Below are positions 1-6,837 of a stretch of DNA of 64,000 nucleotides, one piece after another. The DNA lies in contig NZ_QAYX01000018.1 in assembly GCF_003054705.1 (NCBI RefSeq), positions 124,001 through 188,000 of the forward strand. The letters run 5' to 3'. How positions within the stretch are numbered: position 1 is the first letter of the stretch; each line of letters starts with the position of its first letter. Source of the stretch: Opitutus sp. ER46. GTDB taxonomy: Bacteria > Verrucomicrobiota > Verrucomicrobiia > Opitutales > Opitutaceae. The notes below the pieces were generated by a model. That model was given only the letters and a program-made list of their open reading frames with translations, searched no databases and was not told the origin of the DNA. The translations under genes and the position numbers were made by a program.

Positions 1-49
1 ATGCCAGCCCTTCCACTCTCGCGTCCGTCGCTCCCTCTCCCACCCGTCG

Positions 50-1621
50 ATGTCCTTCACCCGTCTCCCCCTCGGCCAGCCCATCCCGGCCCGCCCGCAC
101 GCGGTCTCCTGCAGCCTGCCGACGATGCAGGACGTCCTTGGCTACGAAGAGAAGAACCCGGCGACGATGCGGCACGTCGGCTCGGCGTACCCGCGGTTTG
201 TGGTGCATCCGTTTGCGCGCCAGCTCGCCCGCCATCTCGCCGAAAACCGCCCGGAGCTGGCCGGGCGCACCTTGTGGCTGACCTCCTCCGCGCGAATGGC
301 CGAGGCGCTGATCGCCTGCCTGGGCGACGGGGTCGGGGCCAAGCGCTTCGAGGACGGTCGCGTGCACGGGGTGTCTCACCCGGCGGACGCCGCCGACGTC
401 GCACAGAAGGCGAAGGTCTTCCTGCAGAACATCGGGGGCTTCCTCAGTTCGCGCGAGGCCGAGGACGAACTGGTCGCGCGCCGGGTCCTGCCGGGCGCCG
501 CGCCAGAAACGCTTTTCGCCGGCAACGCCGCCGCCGAGGTGCGCCGCTGTCTCCAGCCTGCCTTTCCCGAGTGCGCGGCAGCCGACCTGCTGCTCGCCAA
601 CACGGGCATGAACGCGATGTACGCCGCATACCGCGCCTCGGCCGAACTCCAGGCGGCGCGCGGCCGCACCGTGTGGATCCAGCTCGGCTGGCTGTACCGG
701 GACACCATCGCCATCCTGCAGCGGTTCGCGTCCAAGCCCGACGACTACGTCTATCTCCGCGACCCGCTCGACGAGGAGGCGATCACGCGGATTTTCCAGC
801 GCTTCGGCGCGCGGATCGCCGGCGTCGTTTCGGAGCTGCCGACGAATCCGCTGATCCAGACGCCCAATCTCGCGCTGCTGGGCCGGCTGTGTCGCCAGCA
901 CGGCGCGCACCTGCTGGTGGATCCGTCGGTGGCGTCGCCGTACAGCGTCTCGGTGCTCCCGGAGGCCGACCTCGTGATCAACAGCCTCACCAAGTACACG
1001 GCGAGCGAGGGCGACATCATCGCGGGGCTGGTGGCGGTGAATCCGGCCGGGCGTGATGCCGCCGCGCTGCGCGCGCGCGTGGCCGAGCTGCTCGAGCCGG
1101 TGTATCCGCGCGACCTCGCCCGCCTCGCCGCGGAGATTGGGGAGACGGAGACGGTGCTCGCGACGATCCAGCGCAACGTGGCGCAGGTCGTCGGGTTCCT
1201 GGAGCAACACCCGGCGGTGCGCGAGGTATTCTGGGCGCGGCACGCGGCGTCGCGGGAGAACTTTGCGCGGATCGCACGCTTGCCCGCCTCAGCCGGCGGC
1301 ATGCTGTCCTTCACCTTGCGCGTGCCGATGACGCCGGTGTACGACGCCCTGCGGCTGCCGAAGGGCCCGAGTTTCGGGATGAAGACGACGCTCCTCTGCC
1401 CCTTCATCTATCTCGCCCACTTCGAGCTCGCGACGACGCCCGCGGGCGTGGCGGAACTGGCGGCGAGCCGGATCGATCCCGAGCTGCTCCGCCTTTGTGT
1501 CGGCACCGAGCCCGCGGAGGAAATCATCGGCGCGCTCGCCGAAGCCCTCGCCGCCGGAGGCCGGACGTCAGACGTCAGATGTCAGACGTCGGAGGTCAGA
1601 AGCCTGAAGCCTGAAGCCTGA
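50..1621 (+). CDS. cystathionine gamma-synthase-like PLP enzyme (STR2-like)
   Basis: A PLP-dependent enzyme of the Cys/Met metabolism family, 523 residues, expected to make or exchange thioether bonds on activated homoserine. Near the N-terminus it shows PLGQPIPARPHAVSCSLPT, then GYEEKNP and YPRFVVHP. This arrangement is the one I know from fungal STR2-type cystathionine gamma-synthases rather than from short bacterial MetB. The PLP lysine is K315 in NSLTKY, preceded by LVDPSVASPYS for the cofactor region. The ATG at 50 fits the family N-terminus, but the frame is open to the window edge, so an upstream start cannot be excluded. The last 19 or so residues (from RTSDVR) are encoded by a 7-bp DNA repeat array and are probably not ancestral; the family normally ends near ALAAGG. 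Family certain, exact substrate not. Confidence 0.85.
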   Translation: MSFTRLPLGQPIPARPHAVSCSLPTMQDVLGYEEKNPATMRHVGSAYPRFVVHPFARQLARHLAENRPELAGRTLWLTSSARMAEALIACLGDGVGAKRFEDGRVHGVSHPADAADVAQKAKVFLQNIGGFLSSREAEDELVARRVLPGAAPETLFAGNAAAEVRRCLQPAFPECAAADLLLANTGMNAMYAAYRASAELQAARGRTVWIQLGWLYRDTIAILQRFASKPDDYVYLRDPLDEEAITRIFQRFGARIAGVVSELPTNPLIQTPNLALLGRLCRQHGAHLLVDPSVASPYSVSVLPEADLVINSLTKYTASEGDIIAGLVAVNPAGRDAAALRARVAELLEPVYPRDLARLAAEIGETETVLATIQRNVAQVVGFLEQHPAVREVFWARHAASRENFARIARLPASAGGMLSFTLRVPMTPVYDALRLPKGPSFGMKTTLLCPFIYLAHFELATTPAGVAELAASRIDPELLRLCVGTEPAEEIIGALAEALAAGGRTSDVRCQTSEVRSLKPEA

Positions 1622-1775
1622 GGCCGGAAGCCAGAGGCCAGACGTCAGACGTCAGATGTCAGATGTCGGAAGCCAGAGGCCGGAGGCCTGAAGCCAGATG
1701 TCAGATGTCGGAAGCCTGAACCCAGAAGCCTGAATCCAGAGGACAGAGGACGGCCAGATGGCAGAAGCCAGAGGC
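1562..1775 (+). repeat. heptad repeat array 1
   Basis: Twenty-seven uninterrupted in-phase 7-bp units run from 1562 to 1750, followed after a short break by three more. The consensus is C(A/G/T)GA(N)G(C/T); units include cagacgt, cagatgt, cggaagc, cagaggc and ctgaagc. The array starts inside the end of the preceding gene and runs past its stop codon at 1619-1621. It has the same orientation as that gene. It is not CRISPR, because there are no spacers. Confidence 0.9.
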
Positions 1776-1805
1776 CAACCGACGAAGTCCCAAGACCTGC
1801 CCCTT

Positions 1806-1834
1806 CTTCCGTTTTCGCGCAGCGAAAACGGAAG
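1806..1834. other. 13-bp hairpin downstream of the SYLF gene
   Basis: A perfect 13-bp inverted repeat (arms 1806-1818 and 1822-1834) with a GCA loop. It lies 8 bp past the stop codon of the minus-strand SYLF gene. No T-run follows on either strand, so it is not a classical intrinsic terminator, although it may protect or end the transcript. Confidence 0.7.
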
Positions 1835-1842
1835 CCGGAAGC

Positions 1843-2532
1843 TCAGGGCGCGATGCGGCGGACGAGGTTCATCAGCGGGATGACCTCGGGGGCGACGCTG
1901 GCGGACGGCTGCACCCAGTCGCTATAGAGCAACTCGGGGAGGCTGTAGCTCGTGTTGTAGAGAACGAAGTTCGCAGCGTCGTCGCGGGAGATGTGACCCG
2001 CCTTGACCGTCGCGCCAGCGTAGAGACCGACCGAGCGGGAGTAGGCCAGGATCGGCGCCTCGAGGATTTCCTTGTTATAGGCTTCCTTCATCGCGGCTTT
2101 CGGGCCGGCGACCGCCTTGACGTCAGCGCCGATGTTGAAGCGCTGATTGAACAGCAGCTTCGGGATGGCGGGATCGGTCACCACGAAGATGCTCTCGACG
2201 GCGTTGGCGCCCAACTGCAGGCCGAGGCTCGCTTCACCGGCGCGGATGACAACCGGAACGCTCCAGGTGTTGTCGTCGCGACGGACCATGATGACGCCGT
2301 AGCCGTCCTTCACGCCGAGGAACACGCCGGCCTTGAACTGGTTGAGAATGATGAGGGCCTTGGCGCGCTGGAGAATCTGCGGCGGGATGGCCGTCTCCGG
2401 GCGGCTCTGGAACTGCTGGAGGACCGCCTCGCAGGACTCGACCCGCTGGACGATCTCGGTCCGCGTCTGATTGGCGCGCGCGAAACCGGCGGCGAACAGC
2501 GTAACAAGCGACAGCATCAAGAGCTTCTTCAT
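1843..2532 (-). CDS. SYLF-domain (Ysc84-like) lipid-binding protein
   Basis: A secreted protein of 229 residues. The start is the ATG at 2532 (MKKLLMLSLVTLFAAGFARA), which gives a clean signal peptide; the reading frame extends further upstream through repeat DNA but without support. The rest matches the SYLF/Ysc84 family: an N-terminal helical part (EIVQRVESCEAVLQQF, PPQILQRAKALIIL), then the glycine-rich core FKAGVFLGVKDGYGVIMVRR, and GLQLGANAVESIFVV. Bacterial SYLF proteins are usually periplasmic or outer-membrane associated and bind lipid; no enzymatic activity is expected. It stands alone between repeat arrays. Confidence 0.85.
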   Translation of the reverse strand: MKKLLMLSLVTLFAAGFARANQTRTEIVQRVESCEAVLQQFQSRPETAIPPQILQRAKALIILNQFKAGVFLGVKDGYGVIMVRRDDNTWSVPVVIRAGEASLGLQLGANAVESIFVVTDPAIPKLLFNQRFNIGADVKAVAGPKAAMKEAYNKEILEAPILAYSRSVGLYAGATVKAGHISRDDAANFVLYNTSYSLPELLYSDWVQPSASVAPEVIPLMNLVRRIAP

Positions 2533-2631
2533 GGAAATTGAGATAGGACCGGAATCTAGGCACGGCCGGATGGAATTGAAAAGCCGCGAATGGCGACAGG
2601 CTGGGCGCGCCAGCGGTTCCCGTTGCTGGAG

Positions 2632-2722
2632 CAGAAGCCGGAGGCCGGAAGCCGGAGGCCGGAAGCCGGAGGTCGGAAGCCTGAAGCCGGAAACCTGAAG
2701 CCGGAGGCCGGAAGTCAGTCGC
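2632..2722 (+). repeat. heptad repeat array 2
   Basis: About 13 in-phase 7-bp units (cagaagc, cggaggc, cggaagc, ctgaagc and similar) in plus orientation, about 100 bp upstream of the SYLF gene. Unlike the other four arrays it does not follow a stop codon. It forms the left edge of the inverted-repeat element at 2632-3279. Confidence 0.85.
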
Positions 2723-2725
2723 CGC

Positions 2726-3116
2726 CCTGTCCACGGAAGCCTCGGCGAAGGCCAGAGGCCGAAACCAGAGGCGCGAGACGCAGCCCGGCTCGACTTGCAA
2801 GTATATGGCTCGTCGGTCGTTGGTCCGCCGGACCGCCTCCCGCGGGCTGCCATAAGTCTGCCCACCTTCGCTTCGCTCCACCGGCCTCGAAACTGAGATA
2901 ACACGCCAAATCTGGCGTGTTATCTCGGATTGGCCGAGCGTCCGGACGAGTCCTTCTGCACCACGGCGCGGATCGTGGGGGGACGGCGCGACGTGTCGGT
3001 CGACCGGGCTGTGGCGCGCACGGCGCACCGCCGCCCTCCGGCTCCTGGCCTCCGTCATCCTCCGGCCTTCCACATTCGCCAAGGCTTCCACCTTCGCCAA
3101 GGCTACGGTGGACAGG
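2726..3116. repeat. inverted repeat pair bounding a MITE-like element
   Basis: The 26 bases at 2726-2751 and at 3091-3116 are inverted copies of each other with 23 of 26 matches. They sit just inside heptad array 2 (plus orientation) and heptad array 3 (minus orientation), so the whole 2632-3279 segment is roughly symmetric. The right arm also carries a tandem copy of TTCGCCAAGGCT (3075-3086 and 3093-3104) and of GGTGGACAG. There is no transposase gene inside. I read it as a non-autonomous or decayed mobile element; this is an inference. Confidence 0.55.
2895..2926. other. 14-bp perfect palindrome
   Basis: Arms 2895-2908 (GAGATAACACGCCA) and 2913-2926 are perfectly complementary with a 4-base loop. 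The palindrome is near the centre of the inverted-repeat element and there is no gene within it. No T-run follows, so a terminator role is unlikely. It could be a protein-binding site or a transposition-related structure. Confidence 0.7.
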
Positions 3117-3160
3117 ACGGTGGACAGCATGCCCCGACGTGCCGGCACCTCGGCCAGCTG

Positions 3161-3300
3161 ACCTCTGACGTCTGACATCCGACATCTGCCTTCTGGCTTC
3201 TGACCTCAGGCTTCCGGCTTCTGACCTCAGGCTTCCGGCTTCCGGCCTCCGGCTTCAGGCTTCCGGCCTCTGGCCTCAGTCCTTCAGCATTCAGCCTTCG
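3161..3300 (-). repeat. heptad repeat array 3 (reverse orientation)
   Basis: Seventeen in-phase units from 3161 to 3279 with less regular units to about 3300, written on the plus strand as gcttccg, acctctg, gcttctg and so on, i.e. the reverse complement of the array 1 unit. It ends at the stop codon (3303) of the minus-strand metallopeptidase gene and is therefore in the sense of that gene. Confidence 0.9.
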
Positions 3301-3302
3301 CC

Positions 3303-3674
3303 TTATTCCAGTCCCCGGGCGGCGACGTCGTCTTCGTCCCAGCCGAGGTAATGGCCAAGTTCGTGCAAGTAGGTCGTCCGCACCTCGTCCTTGTACACTT
3401 CACGATCGCCCTCGGCGAAGTCCCAGAGGTTCTCCAGGTAAAGCTGGATCTGCGGCGGCATCGGGTTGTCGTGCGCCAGCTCGGTGCCGTGGGCATCGCC
3501 GGAGAACAAGCCGAGGATGTCGGGCTCGAAACCCTCCGCCAGCACGTCCGCCGCCGGCGTCGCCTCGTAGTGGACAGCCACCCCGCGCGCGACCTGCCGG
3601 ATCTCGGGCGGCAGTTGACGTTGGGCGGCGCCGACCACGTCGACCGCGATCTGGGTGAGTTCGGCGAGTTTCAC
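3303..3674 (-). CDS. zincin-like metallopeptidase family protein
   Basis: A small protein of 123 residues with HELGHYLGWDEDD near its C-terminus (about 104-116), a HExxHxxGxxE zinc site of the kind found in the short bacterial 'possible zinc metallopeptidase' (zincin_1, formerly DUF1025) family. The length fits that family. The first in-frame start that leaves the preceding gene is a GTG at 3674, 14 bp after the ABC permease stop, so it is probably the last gene of the ABC operon. The upstream sequence has a TAATG overlapping the permease stop, but it is out of frame. No signal peptide; cytoplasmic. Natural substrate unknown. Confidence 0.8.
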   Translation of the reverse strand: MKLAELTQIAVDVVGAAQRQLPPEIRQVARGVAVHYEATPAADVLAEGFEPDILGLFSGDAHGTELAHDNPMPPQIQLYLENLWDFAEGDREVYKDEVRTTYLHELGHYLGWDEDDVAARGLE

Positions 3675-3687
3675 GGCGGCAGCGGCA

Positions 3688-5439
3688 TTACTCGCGCAGT
3701 TCCTCGGCGACGTCGATCGCCTCGAACCTGCGGCCGAGCCACCATACGCCGAGGCACACCTCCGCCACCAAGACGAGGAGCACCGGAATCGCGGCGGCCG
3801 CAATCGCGACGGCCAGCGGCATCACGAACTGAAACAGCCAAAGCAGCCCGGCACCGACCCCCGCGGCCGGCAGGAGGACCAGGACCATCGTGAGCATCTG
3901 GGCGAAGAAATAGATCATGCGCTGCCCCATCACCTCCGGCCCGGCCGCGCCGCGGTGCTGGACCTCCACCCAACTGGGAAACAGGAGCGCCGCCGTATTC
4001 GGCACGAGGAGTTGCAGGACCGTGACCGGCACGATCGCGATGGCCGCGGTGAGGCCAAGGCTGACGCGGACGCCCGGCGTGAGCCACCCGATCGTCATGC
4101 GGGCGTCGATGTTCCAGAGCGCCACCAGGAGCGCGAGCCAGGTGATGCCGACCAGGATCGCCGTGGGGGCCAGCAGCTCACCCAGCACGATCTGCCAGCC
4201 GGTGAGCGGATACGTCTTCAGGACGTCGAGCTTGCGCATGTCGCCGCGAATATCCTGCCGGGCGAACTGCGGGCCGACGATGAGCAGGTACGCCCCGCCG
4301 CCGAGCGCGATCCAGGCCGCAGTCTGGGCGAAAACCGCGAGCCCCGGCTGCAGGCGCACGATGAAGCTCGCGGTGCCGATCAGGATGACCGCGGCGCCGA
4401 AGACCCGGAGATTGAAGTAGGGCCAGGTCGACAGGAGGTTCTTCCAGAAGAACGCGATTTCCGGCCGGCCCACTGAGCCGAGTTCGAACGGCGCCGGGCG
4501 CGCGACCGCCTCGGTCGTCCCCAGCCGCCGCTCACCGGAGCGCCACGCCGCCACCCGCGCGGCGCGCTTCTCGGCCTGCGCGATGGAGGCGTCCTCAAAC
4601 GATACCGCCGCCTGCACGACCCAGAAGTAGTGCGCGACGATGACGCCGAGCGCGGGCCCGAGCGCGAGCAGGAAGGCCAGCGGGTTGCCGGCAAAAAAGG
4701 GCGCGAGCACCCACTGCAGCGGCAGCAGGAGCCAGCTCAGCGGCGCGGTGTGCCCGATCGCCGTCAGCCAGTCACGCAGCCCCGCCGGATCCGCGGGCAA
4801 GCGGAACCCATCCGGGATCCGCGCGAGACTGATCACGATGATCGCCACGAGGGCGCCCAGCACGACCAGCCGCCGCAGCAGCACGTTCACCCCGCGATCG
4901 GTCCAGCGCGTCACCACGAACCCCGCGCCTGTGAAGTGCAGGTTCATCACGCTGAAGAAGAGCCACCAGCCCACGAGCCGGGGCCAGGCCGCGTGGCCCG
5001 CCATGCTCCAGCGGCTGGAGAGCAGCGCCATGACGAGACTGGCGCCGAGCGTGCGCACCTGCGCGGTGAGGAGCCGGTAGTGCACAAGCCGCCGCCGGGT
5101 GATGGGTGCCGGAAAGAGAAACGCGATCTCGGCCTCGGAGAACCCGAGCGCGGCGCGCGCCCGCGGCACGATCCAGGCACAGGCCAGGACGACCAGCAGG
5201 ACGAGCCCGCCGATTGCGAGCGCCGCCGGCAGCCATTGCTGCGGAAACGTCGTCGCCATGGCGCCCGCGGGCATCCGGCCCCGCGGCCCCTGCAGCGCGT
5301 GGCGGAAGAAGAAAAAATACAGGTACGCGACGCCCACGACGGCGCCGACGAGGTAGCGCGGGCGCCGCAGCCGCCGCACCCGCCACAGCACCCAGTTTCG
5401 GAACGACGTGAGCCGAAGATAAAGCAGGGCCCGGATCAT
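3688..5439 (-). CDS. ABC-2-type exporter membrane subunit
   Basis: A 583-residue membrane protein starting MIRALLYLRLTSFRNW with many hydrophobic segments (for example VGAVVGVAYLYFFFF, LAIGGLVLLVVLACAWIVP, ALVAIIVISLARI, and several at the C-terminus). It resembles the 'putative ABC exporter' permeases that pair with a short CcmA-type ATPase. That ATPase gene lies 7 bp upstream on the same strand, so the two form one exporter. A conserved middle region (GRPEIAFFWKNLLSTWPYF, about 320-340) precedes the second membrane block. Substrate cannot be read from the sequence. Confidence 0.8.
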   Translation of the reverse strand: MIRALLYLRLTSFRNWVLWRVRRLRRPRYLVGAVVGVAYLYFFFFRHALQGPRGRMPAGAMATTFPQQWLPAALAIGGLVLLVVLACAWIVPRARAALGFSEAEIAFLFPAPITRRRLVHYRLLTAQVRTLGASLVMALLSSRWSMAGHAAWPRLVGWWLFFSVMNLHFTGAGFVVTRWTDRGVNVLLRRLVVLGALVAIIVISLARIPDGFRLPADPAGLRDWLTAIGHTAPLSWLLLPLQWVLAPFFAGNPLAFLLALGPALGVIVAHYFWVVQAAVSFEDASIAQAEKRAARVAAWRSGERRLGTTEAVARPAPFELGSVGRPEIAFFWKNLLSTWPYFNLRVFGAAVILIGTASFIVRLQPGLAVFAQTAAWIALGGGAYLLIVGPQFARQDIRGDMRKLDVLKTYPLTGWQIVLGELLAPTAILVGITWLALLVALWNIDARMTIGWLTPGVRVSLGLTAAIAIVPVTVLQLLVPNTAALLFPSWVEVQHRGAAGPEVMGQRMIYFFAQMLTMVLVLLPAAGVGAGLLWLFQFVMPLAVAIAAAAIPVLLVLVAEVCLGVWWLGRRFEAIDVAEELRE

Positions 5440-5446
5440 CGTGGGC

Positions 5447-6178
5447 TCAGCTTTCGCTTCCGCCGGTCGCGCGGATGAACACGTCCTCGAGGTTCACGTC
5501 CGCCTCTCCGTTGCTGAATTGCGCGGCCACCTCCGGCAGCGAACCGGCGGCAATCTTCTCGCCCCGCTTCAGGATGAGCACGTGCGAGCAGACCTCCTCC
5601 AGCAGGTGCAGCAGGTGGGAACTGAGCACGATCGTCGCGCCGGCCTGCGCGCGCTTGATGATCGAGTCTTTCATGCGCCGGATGCCGAGCGGATCGAGCC
5701 CGGTCAGCGGCTCGTCGAAGAACATCACCTGCGGCCCATGCAACAGCCCGCAGGCGATCGCCAGCTTCTGCTTCATGCCGCGCGAAAGCTCGCTCGGGAG
5801 CTGGTCGGCCTTGTCGGCGATCTCCAGTTCCTCGAGCAGCGGGCGGGCGACGTCCTCGTGGTCGGGCACGCCGTAGAGCCGCGCCACAAACCCGAGGTGC
5901 TGCCGCACGGTGAGGTATTCAAACAGCCGCGGCTCGTCGGGGAAGAAGGCCAGCGCGCGCTTCGCCGCGACCGGGTCCCGCGCCATGTCGTGGCCCGCGA
6001 TCCGCACCGTGCCGCCCTGGTACGGCACGATGCCCGCCAGACAGCGCAGCGTCGTGGTCTTGCCGGCGCCGTTCGGCCCGACCAGGCCCAGCACCTCGCC
6101 GGGGCGCACCGTAAACGACAGCTCCCGCACGGCGGGAAAGTTCCCGTAAGACTTGGCCAGGTGATCCACCTCGATCAT
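5447..6178 (-). CDS. ABC transporter ATP-binding protein
   Basis: An ATPase of 243 residues from the ATG giving MIEVDHLAKSYGNFPAV; a longer frame exists upstream from a TTG at 6307 but the extra 43 residues do not look like ABC protein. Walker A is GPNGAGKTT, the signature is LSRGMKQKLAIA, Walker B is VMFFDEPLTGLDP, and the switch histidine is in LSSHLLH. This pattern is that of the ABC-2 exporter ATPases. It is followed 7 bp later by the membrane subunit. Transported substrate unknown. Confidence 0.88.
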   Translation of the reverse strand: MIEVDHLAKSYGNFPAVRELSFTVRPGEVLGLVGPNGAGKTTTLRCLAGIVPYQGGTVRIAGHDMARDPVAAKRALAFFPDEPRLFEYLTVRQHLGFVARLYGVPDHEDVARPLLEELEIADKADQLPSELSRGMKQKLAIACGLLHGPQVMFFDEPLTGLDPLGIRRMKDSIIKRAQAGATIVLSSHLLHLLEEVCSHVLILKRGEKIAAGSLPEVAAQFSNGEADVNLEDVFIRATGGSES

Positions 6179-6327
6179 CGGCCGGGACCGTGGCAGCCGG
6201 CGCCAAATCCGCAAGTCTCCGAAAACCGCGAAACTCCTGCCCCGGTCATCCGTCATACCGCGCACGCTCGGATGACTCTCGTCAACCGGGCCGTTACCCA
6301 GATCCAATCACGTCAGCTCATCCCAAT

Positions 6328-6717
6328 ATGAAACTTTGCCGTCCGCTCCTCGCCGCCTGTGCGTTGGGCCTCGTCGCCCAGACTTCCTCCCTCCTCGCTG
6401 AGGACAACGCGCCGCCGCCTCCCCCGCAGGGTGAACACGCCAAGGGCCCGCGCGGGCCGATGACGCCGGAGGCCTATATTCAGCGCATCGAGAAGGCCGT
6501 CGGCCCGCTCACGACCGAGCAGAAGACCAAGATCACCGACATCCTCGCCGACACGAAGAAGAAGATGGAGTCGGTGAAGCCCGACGAGGGTCGCGAGAAA
6601 TTCCGCGAGCTGATGCAGGCGCAGCAGGCCGCGGTGCGCGCCGTGCTCACCGCCGAGCAGCAGACGAAGTTCGACGCCATGCCGCGGCCGGGACCGCGCG
6701 GCAAGCGTCCGGAGTAA
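6328..6717 (+). CDS. LTXXQ/Spy-like periplasmic protein
   Basis: A small secreted protein of 129 residues. The ATG at 6328 gives a signal peptide (MKLCRPLLAACALGLVAQTSSLLAE); the frame is open further upstream over the ABC gene but without a signal. The mature part is helical and carries two LTXXQ-type motifs, PLTTEQKTKITDIL and VLTAEQQTKFDAMP, spaced as in the Spy/CpxP group of periplasmic chaperone or stress proteins. A clear relative lies at 28127-28588. It is divergent from the ABC operon and ends at a good intrinsic terminator. Confidence 0.75.
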   Translation: MKLCRPLLAACALGLVAQTSSLLAEDNAPPPPPQGEHAKGPRGPMTPEAYIQRIEKAVGPLTTEQKTKITDILADTKKKMESVKPDEGREKFRELMQAQQAAVRAVLTAEQQTKFDAMPRPGPRGKRPE

Positions 6718-6744
6718 GCCAGATTTGTCAGGGGTTGGTGTTAC

Positions 6745-6782
6745 AGCCGCCGCGGATCGCAGCCCGCGGCGGCTTCCTTTTA
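6745..6782 (+). terminator. intrinsic terminator of the Spy-like gene
   Basis: An 11-bp perfect GC-rich stem (6745-6755 with 6764-6774), an 8-base loop and a following TCCTTTTA tract. It is 28 bp after the stop codon and sits between two convergent genes. Confidence 0.85.
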
Positions 6783-6837
6783 TCCGGAAACCGCGCGGCG
6801 GCCGACCGCCCCCCCGGCCGGCCGCCCCACCCCGCGC

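Noticed and set aside
1562-3300. CRISPR array
   Set aside because: The repeats are 7 bp, contiguous and without spacers; no cas genes are present.
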